Below, one piece after another: positions 9,709-18,331 of a stretch of DNA of 26,089 bases. The translations under genes were made by a program, and so were the position numbers. Under the pieces are notes generated by a model. The model saw only the letters and a program-made list of their open reading frames with translations. It did not search any database and had not been told where the DNA came from. The stretch is from Chara braunii (taxonomy: Eukaryota; Streptophyta; Charophyceae; Charales; Characeae). The first letter of the stretch is position 1; every line of letters starts with the position of its first letter. Location of the stretch: contig BFEA01000611.1 of NCBI GenBank assembly GCA_003427395.1, positions 817,215-843,303 on the forward strand, read 5' to 3'.

Positions 9709-10609
9709 CTGCTCATTAAGCCGCCATGCCTGGCTCTAGCCCGAGCTTCCTTGGTGCGGCACTACCCCAACTGGGGCCTTCCAGATGCAGCGCCTATCAA
9801 GGTGATGAAGATGGTGTCCACCATAGCCAGGTAGGTACCTCGCCACTCTCCTCCTCAGTCCTCTTATCCCTCCTCCTCCTACCGGTAGAGCTCCGCCATA
9901 GCCGAGGTGGGAGCTCCCGATCTTCTTCCTCCCAGCAGCGCTTTAGTACCCAGCGCTCCTCCAGCCAGCGCTCCAGCAGTTTGTCGCCAAACTTGCACAC
10001 CGAAGAATGAGGCTGAGCTCTTGGCTCAGCCCGAAGATATAGCGGCCTACTTGCCTCTTGGGCGGTGACTTCCAGGCCGCTCGGCCTCCCAAGTAACTGG
10101 TGCCTCCTCCCTTTCGGAGGGAAACATCATTGCAGACTCTGATATTGCCCGTACAGGCCCTAGACTCAGACTGGATGGACTGGTACCCTCCTAGACCTAG
10201 GCTACCGCTACTGGGCAACTAAAAATGCCAACTTTGTCTTCTTCTCGAGTACCCGGCACATCTACTTCTACTCGGTGCGGTACCGGCCTACCTGCTACTT
10301 GAGTGTTTTTCCGCTGCTCTAAGTGCCGCGGGCCTCTTGCTCCACCACTTGAGTGTTTTCCCCGCTGCAACCCTCAATGTCACGGCCGCAGGTAAGTACC
10401 GGCCCTACGGGCCTCCCAAACAACCAAGTACCCTTGCGGGTTACACACACACTCAGGCCGCCAAGCACTCAGACAGGCACGCAGGTCACCGAGCACGCAC
10501 ACACACACAGACTTTGAAAACTCAGCAGAATGCGGGAATCTCAGCAAGGCATCTATTCCATCGGCAGAACTCAGAAATCTGCAGTGTTCTCAGTCTGTGT
10601 TATGGCGGG

Positions 10610-10624
10610 TCATTACACTTTTTT
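10610..10624. repeat. Target-site duplication, LINE 3' side
   Basis: TCATTACACTTTTTT at this end matches the copy at 16667-16681. The T part merges with the LINE poly(A), read as T on this strand. Confidence 0.88.
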
Positions 10625-10640
10625 TTTTTTTTTTTTTTTT

Positions 10641-11718
10641 ATAAAGAAATAGCATGCTTTATTATATATGGAGCAAAAAAAGGCCGGGAATCCCTCCACA
10701 TCTCAACCCGGAAGACTGGGGCCATTACCCAGATTTGGCACTTACTGGAAACAGGGTCCAGTGTCCCTTTCTCCTAAGAAGCTTCATGCTATTCCTGAAC
10801 AAAGACTAAACTGTATTAACAAAATAACAAAATAGCAAAAAACGAAGGAACCTTCCTTCTATCTTTCCACCGATCCTCAACTTAAGCCCTGGAACCGACC
10901 GCTGTTGCTCGTCTTTCCCATTACCTCCAACACCTCCTCCTCTCTGTCCACTCTCCTTGAACCCTAACCCCTACTGTCCTCAGTGACGTGGAGACCAAGT
11001 CCGTATTTAGTATTTACCTAAAACCCTAGTCGTCTAAATCCACTAAGCTGAATTTATGCCCGCTAAGCCTTTATCATAAAACCTAGCTTATCCTGTCTAT
11101 TTTTCCTTTTTTAACCCGGAATGTACTGGGGCTGTTACCCAGGTGGGCTTGTGCTGGAAACCGGGTCCAGCGTCCCATTCACTGCAATCAGCAAACACAA
11201 ACTGGACAAAGTAAGGCAGAAATGAAAAGCACAAGTAATAGCTCTGTTTATCCCTATAGATCCATAATATCCCCTATCACTTCCTTCAGCCTCTAAGTTT
11301 CTTGCCCTTCCATCCCAAATGTTTCTTCCTATTGCGCCCTTAGCCCTTCAAGGCCTAAGGCTTGCTCACCTATGACTTTTAACCTTAGACTTCTGCATCC
11401 TAAACTCCGTTAAATATGCTTCTACATCCCAGAATGCCTTAAATCGGATTTCCCTTCCCCTATCTAAACTTAACCTGCTTGAATTACTAAAGAGAAGCAA
11501 TTTAATGGTCGTTTCCTCTCCACTTAAACTGTAGTCCGGTGCCTCGCAAGGCTGCTACCTTTCCCTGGCCCAGCACTCTTTGTGTGAATCGGGCCTTCAG
11601 CTGCTGCTCTTGATCCGGGCTTGGTGAATCTGTCTCTGTACTCGTTTCCTTTTTTTATACAAAAATATTTTATAAAAAAAATAACTGCAGAAAGGTGAAA
11701 ACCGTTTCAGTACACCCT

Positions 11719-11756
<38 letters not shown>

Positions 11757-11955
11757 CAATTGTGTCTAAACTGTAAATCCCCCGTGTGAGCCACATGAGA
11801 ACTCTGCTATTCTGAACCCTGTTTACCCTCATTCTGTCCAAACCCTCAACCCTCAACTATAGTTTTTTCTGTCTTCTCCCCCCCAGGGTTACCCTTCTTC
11901 CTGCCTCCTTGGGCCCTGCTGCGGTCTTGACTATGCCTCCTTAACTATTGGGTGC
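10641..11955 (-). other. 3' untranslated region of the LINE
   Basis: No coding signal. A polyadenylation signal AATAAA (minus strand, 10658-10663) lies about 18 bp before the tail. Two diverged copies of a 64-bp unit (AACCCGGAA ... GGGTCCAG.GTCCC) sit at 10705-10767 and 11113-11176, 408 bp apart. An internal 34-base A tract (plus-strand T at 11721-11754) looks like an older poly(A) tail and may mark a second LINE 3' end captured inside this one. Confidence 0.7.
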
Positions 11956-12724
11956 CTACTTTACTCCCGGTCTTTCCATTCTCCATTCAAAACTCAATTT
12001 CCCTCTCTGGATACTAGCTACCGCCGCTTGCCCCATCACGTTCTGGATGAAGCGGGTCCTATATTCCTCGGCCCTTTCCGGGTGTTGCTGGCATTGTCTC
12101 CCCACCCGCTTCCATTGTGCTCGCAGGTCAGTTTCGATTAGGGTGAGGGGCATTTCTTTTGCCTCCTGCCTGTGCATTGACCGCTTTTCGAGGGTGATTT
12201 GGCATCGCCGTTTCCAAGTAGTCCAGAGGCTGTATTCCCTTAACAGTTGAAACATGTGCTTCTCAAAAGGCTGTCATTGGCTTGGGAGGTCTAGTCACAA
12301 CAGCAAGGTAGTCTTGAGCACCGGAAAGGGAGCCCATGAGAAGTAACTCCAGGTAGTCTTGGCTTCCTCCCATGTACTGTTCGCCTCCGCGTATTCCAAC
12401 AGGCAGTGCAACATAGTCTCCGGGACTCCCACTTGGCATACTGTGCATCAGGCTTTAGCTGGATCCCAGATGTCCAAAGATATACTGCCGCCCTTCTTCG
12501 TCATAAGGAGGCTGTCTGTGCTGGTGGAGTCCAGATTGTCCCTGCATACAATAGCATAGAAAAGATGGATGTGTTCAGAATCAGATGTTCCACTTGTCTT
12601 GGTTATCCAGTATTCCCGCTAGCCCGTTCACGTTCCATGAAACAATTTTGAGCTCCGGAGTTATCTGGCTTACTTGTTCCGTCTTTGTTCTCTTCCTGGG
12701 CCCTCCCATCCCTCCTTCCGCCAT
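11956..12724 (-). pseudogene. LINE ORF2 remnant: endonuclease start fused to C-terminal zinc-knuckle region
   Basis: The ORF2 ATG is at 12722-12724. After a basic leader comes ELKIVSWNVNGL, the N-terminal motif of the APE-type endonuclease of L1-like elements, where N of the WNVNG segment is catalytic. The frame stops at TGA 12581-12583, only 47 codons in. Immediately downstream, in another frame (12576 to 11956), the sequence is CTVCQVGVPETMLHCLLEY plus a Trp-rich stretch. This resembles the zf-RVT region that in plant LINEs lies after the RT domain, then a basic C-terminus ending at 11956. That frame has three in-frame TGA codons. Nothing resembling RT fingers, palm or the FADD motif exists in the element, so roughly 2.5-3 kb was removed. 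Confidence 0.82.
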
Positions 12725-12989
12725 TAGGTGTGATACTGCGTGGTTCGGTGCTTCCTAGCTGTTTCAGATCTTCAAGATGCGGACAAAACTAGGTCTATTT
12801 CCGAAGATGCCGGTGCTATGTTCTTCTCCAGAAATTTCGGCTTCCAAGCAAAGGCGTCCCTTTTGACTGCAATTGCCGCACTTCTAGCCACCCATTCTGC
12901 TGCCACCTCTCCCCCTAGCAGCCGTAAGGGATGGTTTCCACCACCTGCCACGGCATCCACATCAACCCCTCCCTCAACTCTGTTTTTGC

Positions 12990-15682
12990 CTAAAGATGCA
13001 TGAGAAACGGTCTGAAATCCACCTGCATATCCTCCCCTCCCGTGTCCATCCCTTCCTTCGCTACTTCCCCCGTGTCTCCAAGCACGTAGACTCGATCGGG
13101 GAGGTCCTCTCCAATGAGATTTTGCAAGTCCTTACCTGCGCAGGCGCTTACCGGCGCGCTGATCAACTGAAGCGAGCGGTGAATTGCCACTTCCCAGTCG
13201 GAATGCCTCTCGTTCCACCGGCACGGTAGGATTACCCTTCGTTTGACCCCATTCCTTGCCTCCAATCTTGTCGCTGCTTCAATCTCCTTTTGCTGTTCCT
13301 GCGCTATCTTCTGGAGATTTGTGTTTGCGTCCTCAAACTCCCTGCTCTCATCCTTCAGAGCATTGACTTGGGCCTCCAGGATCGCTGCTTGTCTCTGAAG
13401 TTCTTCCTTCTCCTCTTCTTCGTCCGTCTACCTCCATTGTTCTACCTCTTCCATCTGCTGGTCCTGAGTACTATGCCCCCATTCCACCTTGCTTCCCTGT
13501 TCTTCCTTTGATTGTGCCTTCCTCTTTTTGTTGCCACTTTTGGTGCTCTTGTTGCAGTAGGTCTTAGGCCATCGAAAGCTCTTGTTATATTTTTCTTCCT
13601 AGATGTGAATATCATTCCTGATTGGGCGGGCTTTCATTGCGTACTGCTCTGCGTAAAATTCGTTTACCGCTCCCTCCCTTTTCAATCGTTCAAATCTGTT
13701 CTCTGAGGTGATATCTTCCACTACCTGCGTAGCCTGTTTGAGGTTCCTCGAGTGTTCGTGATAAGCCAATCTGATCTCACACTCAATCGTACGTCCCCAC
13801 TCTAGCTGCTCCACCGTTTGTTTCCACTGATCGAGTGAATCATCTTCTTCGCCTACATCCTCGTACCATTCGGCCTCTTCTGATGAGTCCTCTTATTCTG
13901 TGTCTGCAGTGTAGTCCCTCTGATCTTCCTCCGTGTGCTTTATTTCCTCGTCTGACATATTTTCCTGGTTGAGCATGCGCCTCCTTGCGTCCCCTTTATC
14001 CTCCGCGGATGCCGCCGTTGAGGTAACCTCCCGGGAGATGTCCATAGATTCCCCTTCTGGCCTGCTGGCTTCCGACCCCATTCGCTGGCCTTTTCCCTCT
14101 TCCCTTTGCGTGCTGGTGTCCGCTGTACTAGACGCTTGACTCCCTTCTGTCTGTTCTTTCCCGCTCTCTGATTGTTGCCTCTTGCCCAGCTGGTTTTGGT
14201 GTTCCCGTTGGTCCGTTCCTTTCGAGTCTCCCGACAACCCCTTTATTTTTAGGGAGGAACTCGCTCCACTGGTGGCCCTTCCTTCCCCCTCCTCACAGTC
14301 CATGTTCTCTGGTTGCTCCTCCTGCATCTCTTTGGTACTTTCCTTTTGGATTAGCTGCTGATCCTGCTGCTGGTTCCTGGCTTTGAGGTTCTCGAGGAAG
14401 GCGTGCTCCGCTTTTTTCACTACTAAGTGAAGCTCCTCCATGGTGCGCAACCTTTGCTGATCGTCCTGGACCGTACCTTCATCCAACATTGGTTTGTTCA
14501 GGTAGCTTGTTTCCTTCTTTTCCATCCTCTTGGCACCTGTCTGCCTCCACCTACTGTCGTAGGGTGGGTAAACGTCTGGCTTGACTGTCGGTGTACTCTT
14601 GAGTATCCATACCCACCTTGGTGACTCACGGTTGTCATCAAATATCCATCCGCTGTATTGCACCAAGTTAATGTGTCAGACTCCCGGGTTACTATCACAT
14701 TCTTGCAGCATCGACTGGCGCAACGGTGCTTGTTTATTGTCTGCCCCTGCCTTTGGGCAGTAGGATCCGAAGTGACCTCTCCCCCTACACTTGAAGCAGA
14801 AGGGGTTTGTTTTTGTCGAAACGAAAATGGTAATCCGCTGTCCGCTTTTCCTGAAGATCTATTGTTCCGGAAATTTTGGCGGTGCCCCCGATTGAACTTC
14901 CACGCATGCCACCCTCGAATCGTGATTGGGTGCCAAAAAATCTGGATTGGCTGGGAACCAGTCAATGATGGGATTGCTAGGGTATTCTTTCGTTAGTCTC
15001 TTTTGCACGAAGCTGTGCATACCTTCTGACAGATTGTCAAATTGAACCCAAAAATGGTTCCTCATCATCGTCTGTCGGTGTCTTGAAGTCTCCGCCTGTG
15101 GAGGGCGTGGTGGCTTCCATGGTTGCACTGTTACCACTGCCTTCTACACTTCAGCGAGCCAATGGACAGAAGGTCCTGCGCATACGTTGGATCAACGCAA
15201 ACTATCATCACCATAACTTTCCCCCTCTTATGGTATGACACCTTTGGTTCATGTCCTGGCACGCTTTCCAACGCACGGAGCCTCTCCATTACCCATTTGC
15301 GTTTCTCATTCTGCGAGAGGTCCCGGTTTTTACCGAAAAATTTTGAAAGGACGGCGTGCTTTTCGTACACCTCATTGAGCGATGGGATATCGTCCTCTGG
15401 GTATTCCCATACGTCCACCTGTTCCTCCTTCCCCCCTTCCCCTTTGAGCACTTCCTTCGTGACCTTGATTTCTGCCGTGATTTTAGTTTTGTGCAACATA
15501 AATTTCATTGCCCTCTGCCCTTGTGTGCGAGGTTTGACCACTCCATCTCCGTTGTGCGCCGCTGACTGTGATGTAGGTTGAGATGGTTGGGTCCCCTGTG
15601 CCGACATCTGTTCTTGGCTGAAGACCCTTCTCTCCTTGTCGCTCATGGCCTTCCGGGCCGCTGCCGCATAAGAGATTGTCAT
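12990..15682 (-). pseudogene. LINE ORF1, CCHC-knuckle RNA-binding protein
   Basis: ATG at 15680-15682 opens MTISYAAAARKAM, the usual start style of plant LINE ORF1. A frameshift near 15131-15150 moves the coding signal to a second frame, which then continues without further frame change to 12990 but with nonsense codons at 14859-14861 (TAG), 14676-14678 (TGA), 13893-13895 (TAA), 13599-13601 (TAG) and 13428-13430 (TAG). Domains in order: a folded part with FWVQFDNLSEGMHSFVQKRL, possibly the DUF4283-like domain of plant LINEs; a canonical knuckle CFKCRGRGHFGSYC (C-x2-C-x4-H-x4-C, about 14745-14790); a long Gln/Glu/Ser-rich low-complexity part; and coiled-coil-like stretches (EEEEKEELQRQAAILEAQ). 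At roughly 900 codons it is long for an ORF1. It would coat LINE RNA. Confidence 0.85.
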
Positions 15683-16666
15683 GGTTGGCGATTATTAACT
15701 TCCCTCCCGTTGGTGCCCCTGTTCCTCTCTCTTAGTTTTTCTCCCTTTATTCGCCTCGCCTCCCCCTTATCTCCTCACTCCCCTTTCCCCCCCTGCTTGT
15801 GTAGCCCGCCCTGCTCGTCTCCTCGTGTCTCCTCTTATCTCCCTGTTAGATTCGGGCTATGCTTTCACCTCTTCACCTCTCCTCTTGGCTTTCTTATGTA
15901 TAATCCTGTTGCTCCTTCCGCTGTCCTCCCAAACCCCGCCCAATCTGCTTTTTGACCACTTCTTCCTCTGCTTTTTCTTGCTTCTTCGCTTGCCTTTCTT
16001 GTCTTTGTTTTCTTTCTTCCCATCCTGTTGTCCCTTCGTCTTTCTCGCCCCCTCTCTGTACGTTCGCTCGATGGTTAATCTCCGTCGACTATCGTCCACT
16101 ACTAACTTCCTAATTTTTATTTTATTTTTAAAAAAAATTCCCCTCCTACTTCCCTACTTCCCTACTTGCTATGGTTAAAGATGATTTTCCTCGTACCCCT
16201 CCTGCGTCGTCTGAAATCCCTGCCTAAATGGTGCACGTTTTTGACCCCTACCTCGTAGTCTTTTCTCCCGGCTTTTAATGATACTGCTGATGTCCGCCTT
16301 CCTTCGAGCGATGTCGCGTTGACTCCTGTCCGATGGAGGCAACCAGCATACATAAGCCTGTCGTGTCGTCGCCAGTGCTTGTTGTGCCTTTGCTTATGAT
16401 AAGACATTGACGTGGCGCGCGCGATGGCCTGCTAACGCTGACGTGGCCTGCCTTCGCGATGGCCTGCTGACGCTGACGTGGCGTGCCTTCGCTTATGGTA
16501 GGAAGCTGAAGTGGCGCGTGCGATGGCTTGCTGACGCTGACGTGGCGCGCGCGATGGCGCGCTGACTTTCAGGTCACTCGGCTCTGCCAGGCCCGAGGTC
16601 TCGGGTCGAGCGCTGCGTTACACGCTACCCCTGTGGCCCGAGCGGTCACCACTTCAATTCCCTCAG
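15683..16666 (-). other. LINE 5' UTR / internal promoter region
   Basis: About 980 bp before ORF1. The ORF1-proximal half (15690-16140) is strongly purine-rich on the sense strand and nearly all pyrimidine on the plus strand. The distal part contains a CpG-rich tandem array. No tRNA-like A/B boxes in correct order were found. Non-LTR elements carry their promoter here. Confidence 0.7.
16409..16569 (-). repeat. Five tandem GC-rich units in the LINE 5' UTR
   Basis: Units at 16409-16439, 16440-16474, 16475-16507, 16508-16538 and 16539-16569 (31-35 bp), with a partial unit before them. Four carry TGACGTGGC (GCCACGTCA on the element strand) at 16408, 16439, 16474 and 16538; unit 4 has one mismatch. 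The arrangement recalls promoter monomers of some L1 families. Confidence 0.88.
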
Positions 16667-16681
16667 TCATTACACTTTTTT
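16667..16681. repeat. Target-site duplication, LINE 5' side
   Basis: TCATTACACTTTTTT, identical to 10610-10624. It lies immediately after the 3' end of a U6-derived sequence, so the LINE used that sequence's A-tail as target. Confidence 0.9.
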
Positions 16682-16770
16682 AATTTGGACCATTTCTTGA
16701 TTTATGTGTCTCATCCTTGCACAGGGGCCATGCTAATCTCCTCTGTATCGTTCCAATTTTAATGGACGAG
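16682..16770 (-). pseudogene. U6: U6 snRNA-derived pseudogene 1 with A-tail
   Basis: The minus strand from about 16765 matches plant U6: TTAAAATTGGAACGATACAG, then a central part with ATTAGCATGGCCCCTGTGCA, ending in AAGAAATGGTCCAAATT. The ACAGAGA box that pairs with the 5' splice site reads ACAGAGG, so it is unlikely to function. The 5' stem-loop is degenerate or missing. The end CCAAATT is followed by A instead of the T-run that terminates Pol III transcripts, as expected for a reverse-transcribed copy. Confidence 0.88.
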
Positions 16771-17078
16771 TTAATAACCGGAAGTTGGACAAAGCCTCAA
16801 ACGCATGTTGAGCGCACTCTGAGACATTTTGAGAGCACAGTTGTGCATGCAGTACACACATCTGCACACCTGCCGCTCCTCTGCACATGCTCAGATAATT
16901 CATCTTTTTTTTTGTGTGCGTGTGTGTGTCTTACTTGATCTCTGGCGTGGTGTTTTGCACAACTGCGGTTATGTCATTGTATTGTTCCTTCCTCTGGTCA
17001 TGCATTGCACATTTTCCCTTCCGTCATCGTCCTCATCTCCTTGAAAAGGCTTCAATATGTTGTGCTGCATTCACAACG
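16771..17078. other. Spacer between the two U6-derived sequences
   Basis: No gene recognised. It contains a T-run plus GT repeat (16903-16931) and, next to U6 copy 2, a short hairpin GTTGTG/CACAAC (17059-17077) followed by 18 T on the plus strand. Confidence 0.6.
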
Positions 17079-17099
17079 TTTTTTTTTTTTTTTTTTAAT

Positions 17100-17198
17100 A
17101 ATTTGGACCATTTCTTGATTTTCGTGTGTCATCGTTGAATGGGCAGGGGCCATGCTAATCTTCTCTGTATCATTCCAATTTTAACGGATGTCCCAGAG
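17100..17198 (-). pseudogene. U6: U6 snRNA-derived pseudogene 2 with A-tail
   Basis: On the minus strand this copy runs from a recognisable 5' stem region (CTGGGACATCCG) through TTAAAATTGGAATGATACAG and AGAAGATTAGCATGGCCCCT to AATGGTCCAAATT. The ACAGAGA box and AGC triad are intact, but the internal stem-loop is disrupted by several extra bases after GCCCCTGCC. After CCAAATTATT comes an 18-base A tail (T at 17079-17096 on the plus strand) instead of a Pol III terminator. A TATA-like TATAAG lies 23-28 bp upstream (17221-17226), close to the plant U6 TATA position; no upstream sequence element was found. Confidence 0.87.
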
Positions 17199-17228
17199 GA
17201 TGCAGTGTTGTTGTTTGGGTCTTATACT

Positions 17229-17233
17229 GAAAC
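17229..17233. repeat. Target-site duplication of gypsy element 2, left
   Basis: GAAAC, identical to 25906-25910, directly abuts the LTR start TGCAATG. Confidence 0.9.
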
Positions 17234-18295
17234 TGCAATGAACCCACTCAGGTGGAAAGCTCAAGAAAGACGAAGTACAGAATGTCTCAGCGCAGTTACA
17301 ATGTCTCCGAAATCGTACGAGTAATCAAGTAGAGTCCAATGTCAAGTCACCAGAGAAGAGGCTGATGGGAGGGAGATCAGAGTTAGAGGGTGGAAGAGAA
17401 AGTGTCCATCAACATAGCAGATAGATCTCCCTCTCAGGGCCACTTCTTCTTCGGGCATCTCCCACTTGCCACATGAGCATACAGTCTTCTCTGACATACA
17501 CTGACAATAAACAGATCTCATCATGGTGCCTACTCTGAAGCCGATCATCAATGTGCAATGTCGACCCGAACGCAGACAGGTAAGCTTTCCTCTCATTCAA
17601 CCAATCTCACAGGCCTGATCCTCCTCCTCCTTGCCAGTATCCCATCAATCTAGTAGACAATGTGGCGAGAGCCACGTCAGCATAGATAGGAACCCAGCTG
17701 GCGCCACAGATAGAAGAAGGCGCCAACATAAAGCAGTAGCAATCTCGCGTCGTCTCCCAGTATCAAGCCAGCGTAGCAACGAGCCAACGCCCAGCCAGCG
17801 TAGAGCTAGCGTCAAGCCAGCATCCAGCAGCAAGTTCAAGACTGAATGTCGGTCAGCAGGGGCTGGGTCAATATGTAGTGTTGACTCTGGTTGACCAGCC
17901 TCTGGTCTCTTCGGTATGGTGGCCCAGATTGTCTCGCAGCCGACCTGGATCCATACAATTACAGATTCCCACTTGGACTTGATCCTTGATGGATACCTGC
18001 AAACAGCCAAGTGTGTGTGCTTGATTGTCGGCCTGGACTGGGTTCACGTTGACTTTGACTCGTGAGCATGAATTTCCGACGTGCTGTTGACCTTTGACTT
18101 TCCACGGTCAACTGTCACACGTTGGGCCTCTGAAGGCCAGTTTTAGGCCTAGCTTCGGGTACCCCACATTAGCAGGCCTTCATTCAGGCGGTATTCATGA
18201 CTTGGGCGTGGCCGTTTATCCCTTATCTCGGCCTTAGACCAAAATGACGACCCCTAACCCACGATCGATGCATGTTTGTGAGCTGAGTTATTGCA
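17234..18295 (-). repeat. 3' LTR of gypsy element 2
   Basis: 1062 bp, TG...CA. It is longer than the 5' LTR mainly through a segment of about 180 bp (roughly 17751-17930), rich in repeated AGCCAGCGTAG-like words, that the other copy lacks. The short copy joins between two similar words (TCTCGCGTCGTCTC and TTGTCTCGCAGC), so deletion in the 5' LTR is the simpler reading. Confidence 0.95.
18049..18111 (+). promoter_or_regulatory. W-box cluster in the 3' LTR
   Basis: TTGAC cores at 18049, 18055, 18087 and 18094, plus GTCAA at 18107. TTGAC(C/T) is the binding core of plant WRKY factors. All five are conserved in the other LTR. Confidence 0.5.
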
Positions 18296-18331
18296 TTCCA
18301 CCGGGCCCAATTTCGAGTTCCATCGCAGAAG

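Larger units (their letters stand above)
8197..10609. other. Gene-free repeat-rich interval between gypsy 1 and the LINE
   Basis: No frame on either strand shows a known domain; the frames present are made of low-complexity sequence. Contents: a GT-rich stretch at 8555-8712, a 31-A tract at 8781-8811, GAA repeats at 9341-9385, a 13-bp inverted repeat at 9554-9615, two 41-bp tandem units at 9627-9708, and a GC-rich Pro/Ser-coding-like stretch to about 10450 with a repeated word (ACTTGAGTGTTTT at 10297 and 10347). The GC-rich part may be an old LTR or other element remnant, but I see no matching partner in this window. Confidence 0.6.
10620..16666 (-). mobile_element. L1-like LINE, internally deleted and decayed
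   Basis: A non-LTR retrotransposon on the minus strand: 5' region with a tandem array (16409-16569), ORF1 with a CCHC knuckle (15682-12990), an ORF2 remnant (12724-11956), a 3' UTR with AATAAA at 10658-10663, and a poly(A) of about 22 at 10619-10640. A perfect 15-bp target-site duplication brackets it, so both ends are intact and 5' truncation did not occur. The element is only about 6 kb because ORF2 has lost nearly all of the endonuclease and the whole RT, making it non-autonomous. The coding strand is purine-rich throughout ORF1 and the 5' UTR. Confidence 0.92.

Noticed and set aside
9726-10010. Ser-rich plus-strand frame as a protein
   Set aside because: Low-complexity CTC/AGC repeats, with an equally open opposite strand and no recognised motif.
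12990-15137. A TAA/TAG = glutamine nuclear code to explain the in-frame stops
   Set aside because: TGA occurs in frame as well, and the 750-codon pol ORF of element 1 has many Gln codons but no TAA or TAG. Decay by C-to-T change explains the data better.
15578-16178. Hydrophobic Leu/Phe-rich plus-strand frames as membrane proteins
   Set aside because: They are the antisense of a purine-rich LINE 5' UTR; pyrimidine tracts always translate to Leu, Phe, Ser and Pro.
16570-16666. tRNA-like A and B boxes at the LINE 5' end
   Set aside because: A box-like TGGCCCGAGCGGT and a B box-like word exist, but in the wrong order on the plus strand and with poor matches on the minus strand.
17059-17096. 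Hairpin plus T18 as a terminator for a plus-strand gene
   Set aside because: The T-run is the A-tail of U6 copy 2 read from the other strand, and no plus-strand gene precedes it.
17696-17706. TGGCGCC in the LTR as a second primer-binding site
   Set aside because: It lies inside the LTR, and a well-placed initiator-Met site exists next to the 5' LTR edge.
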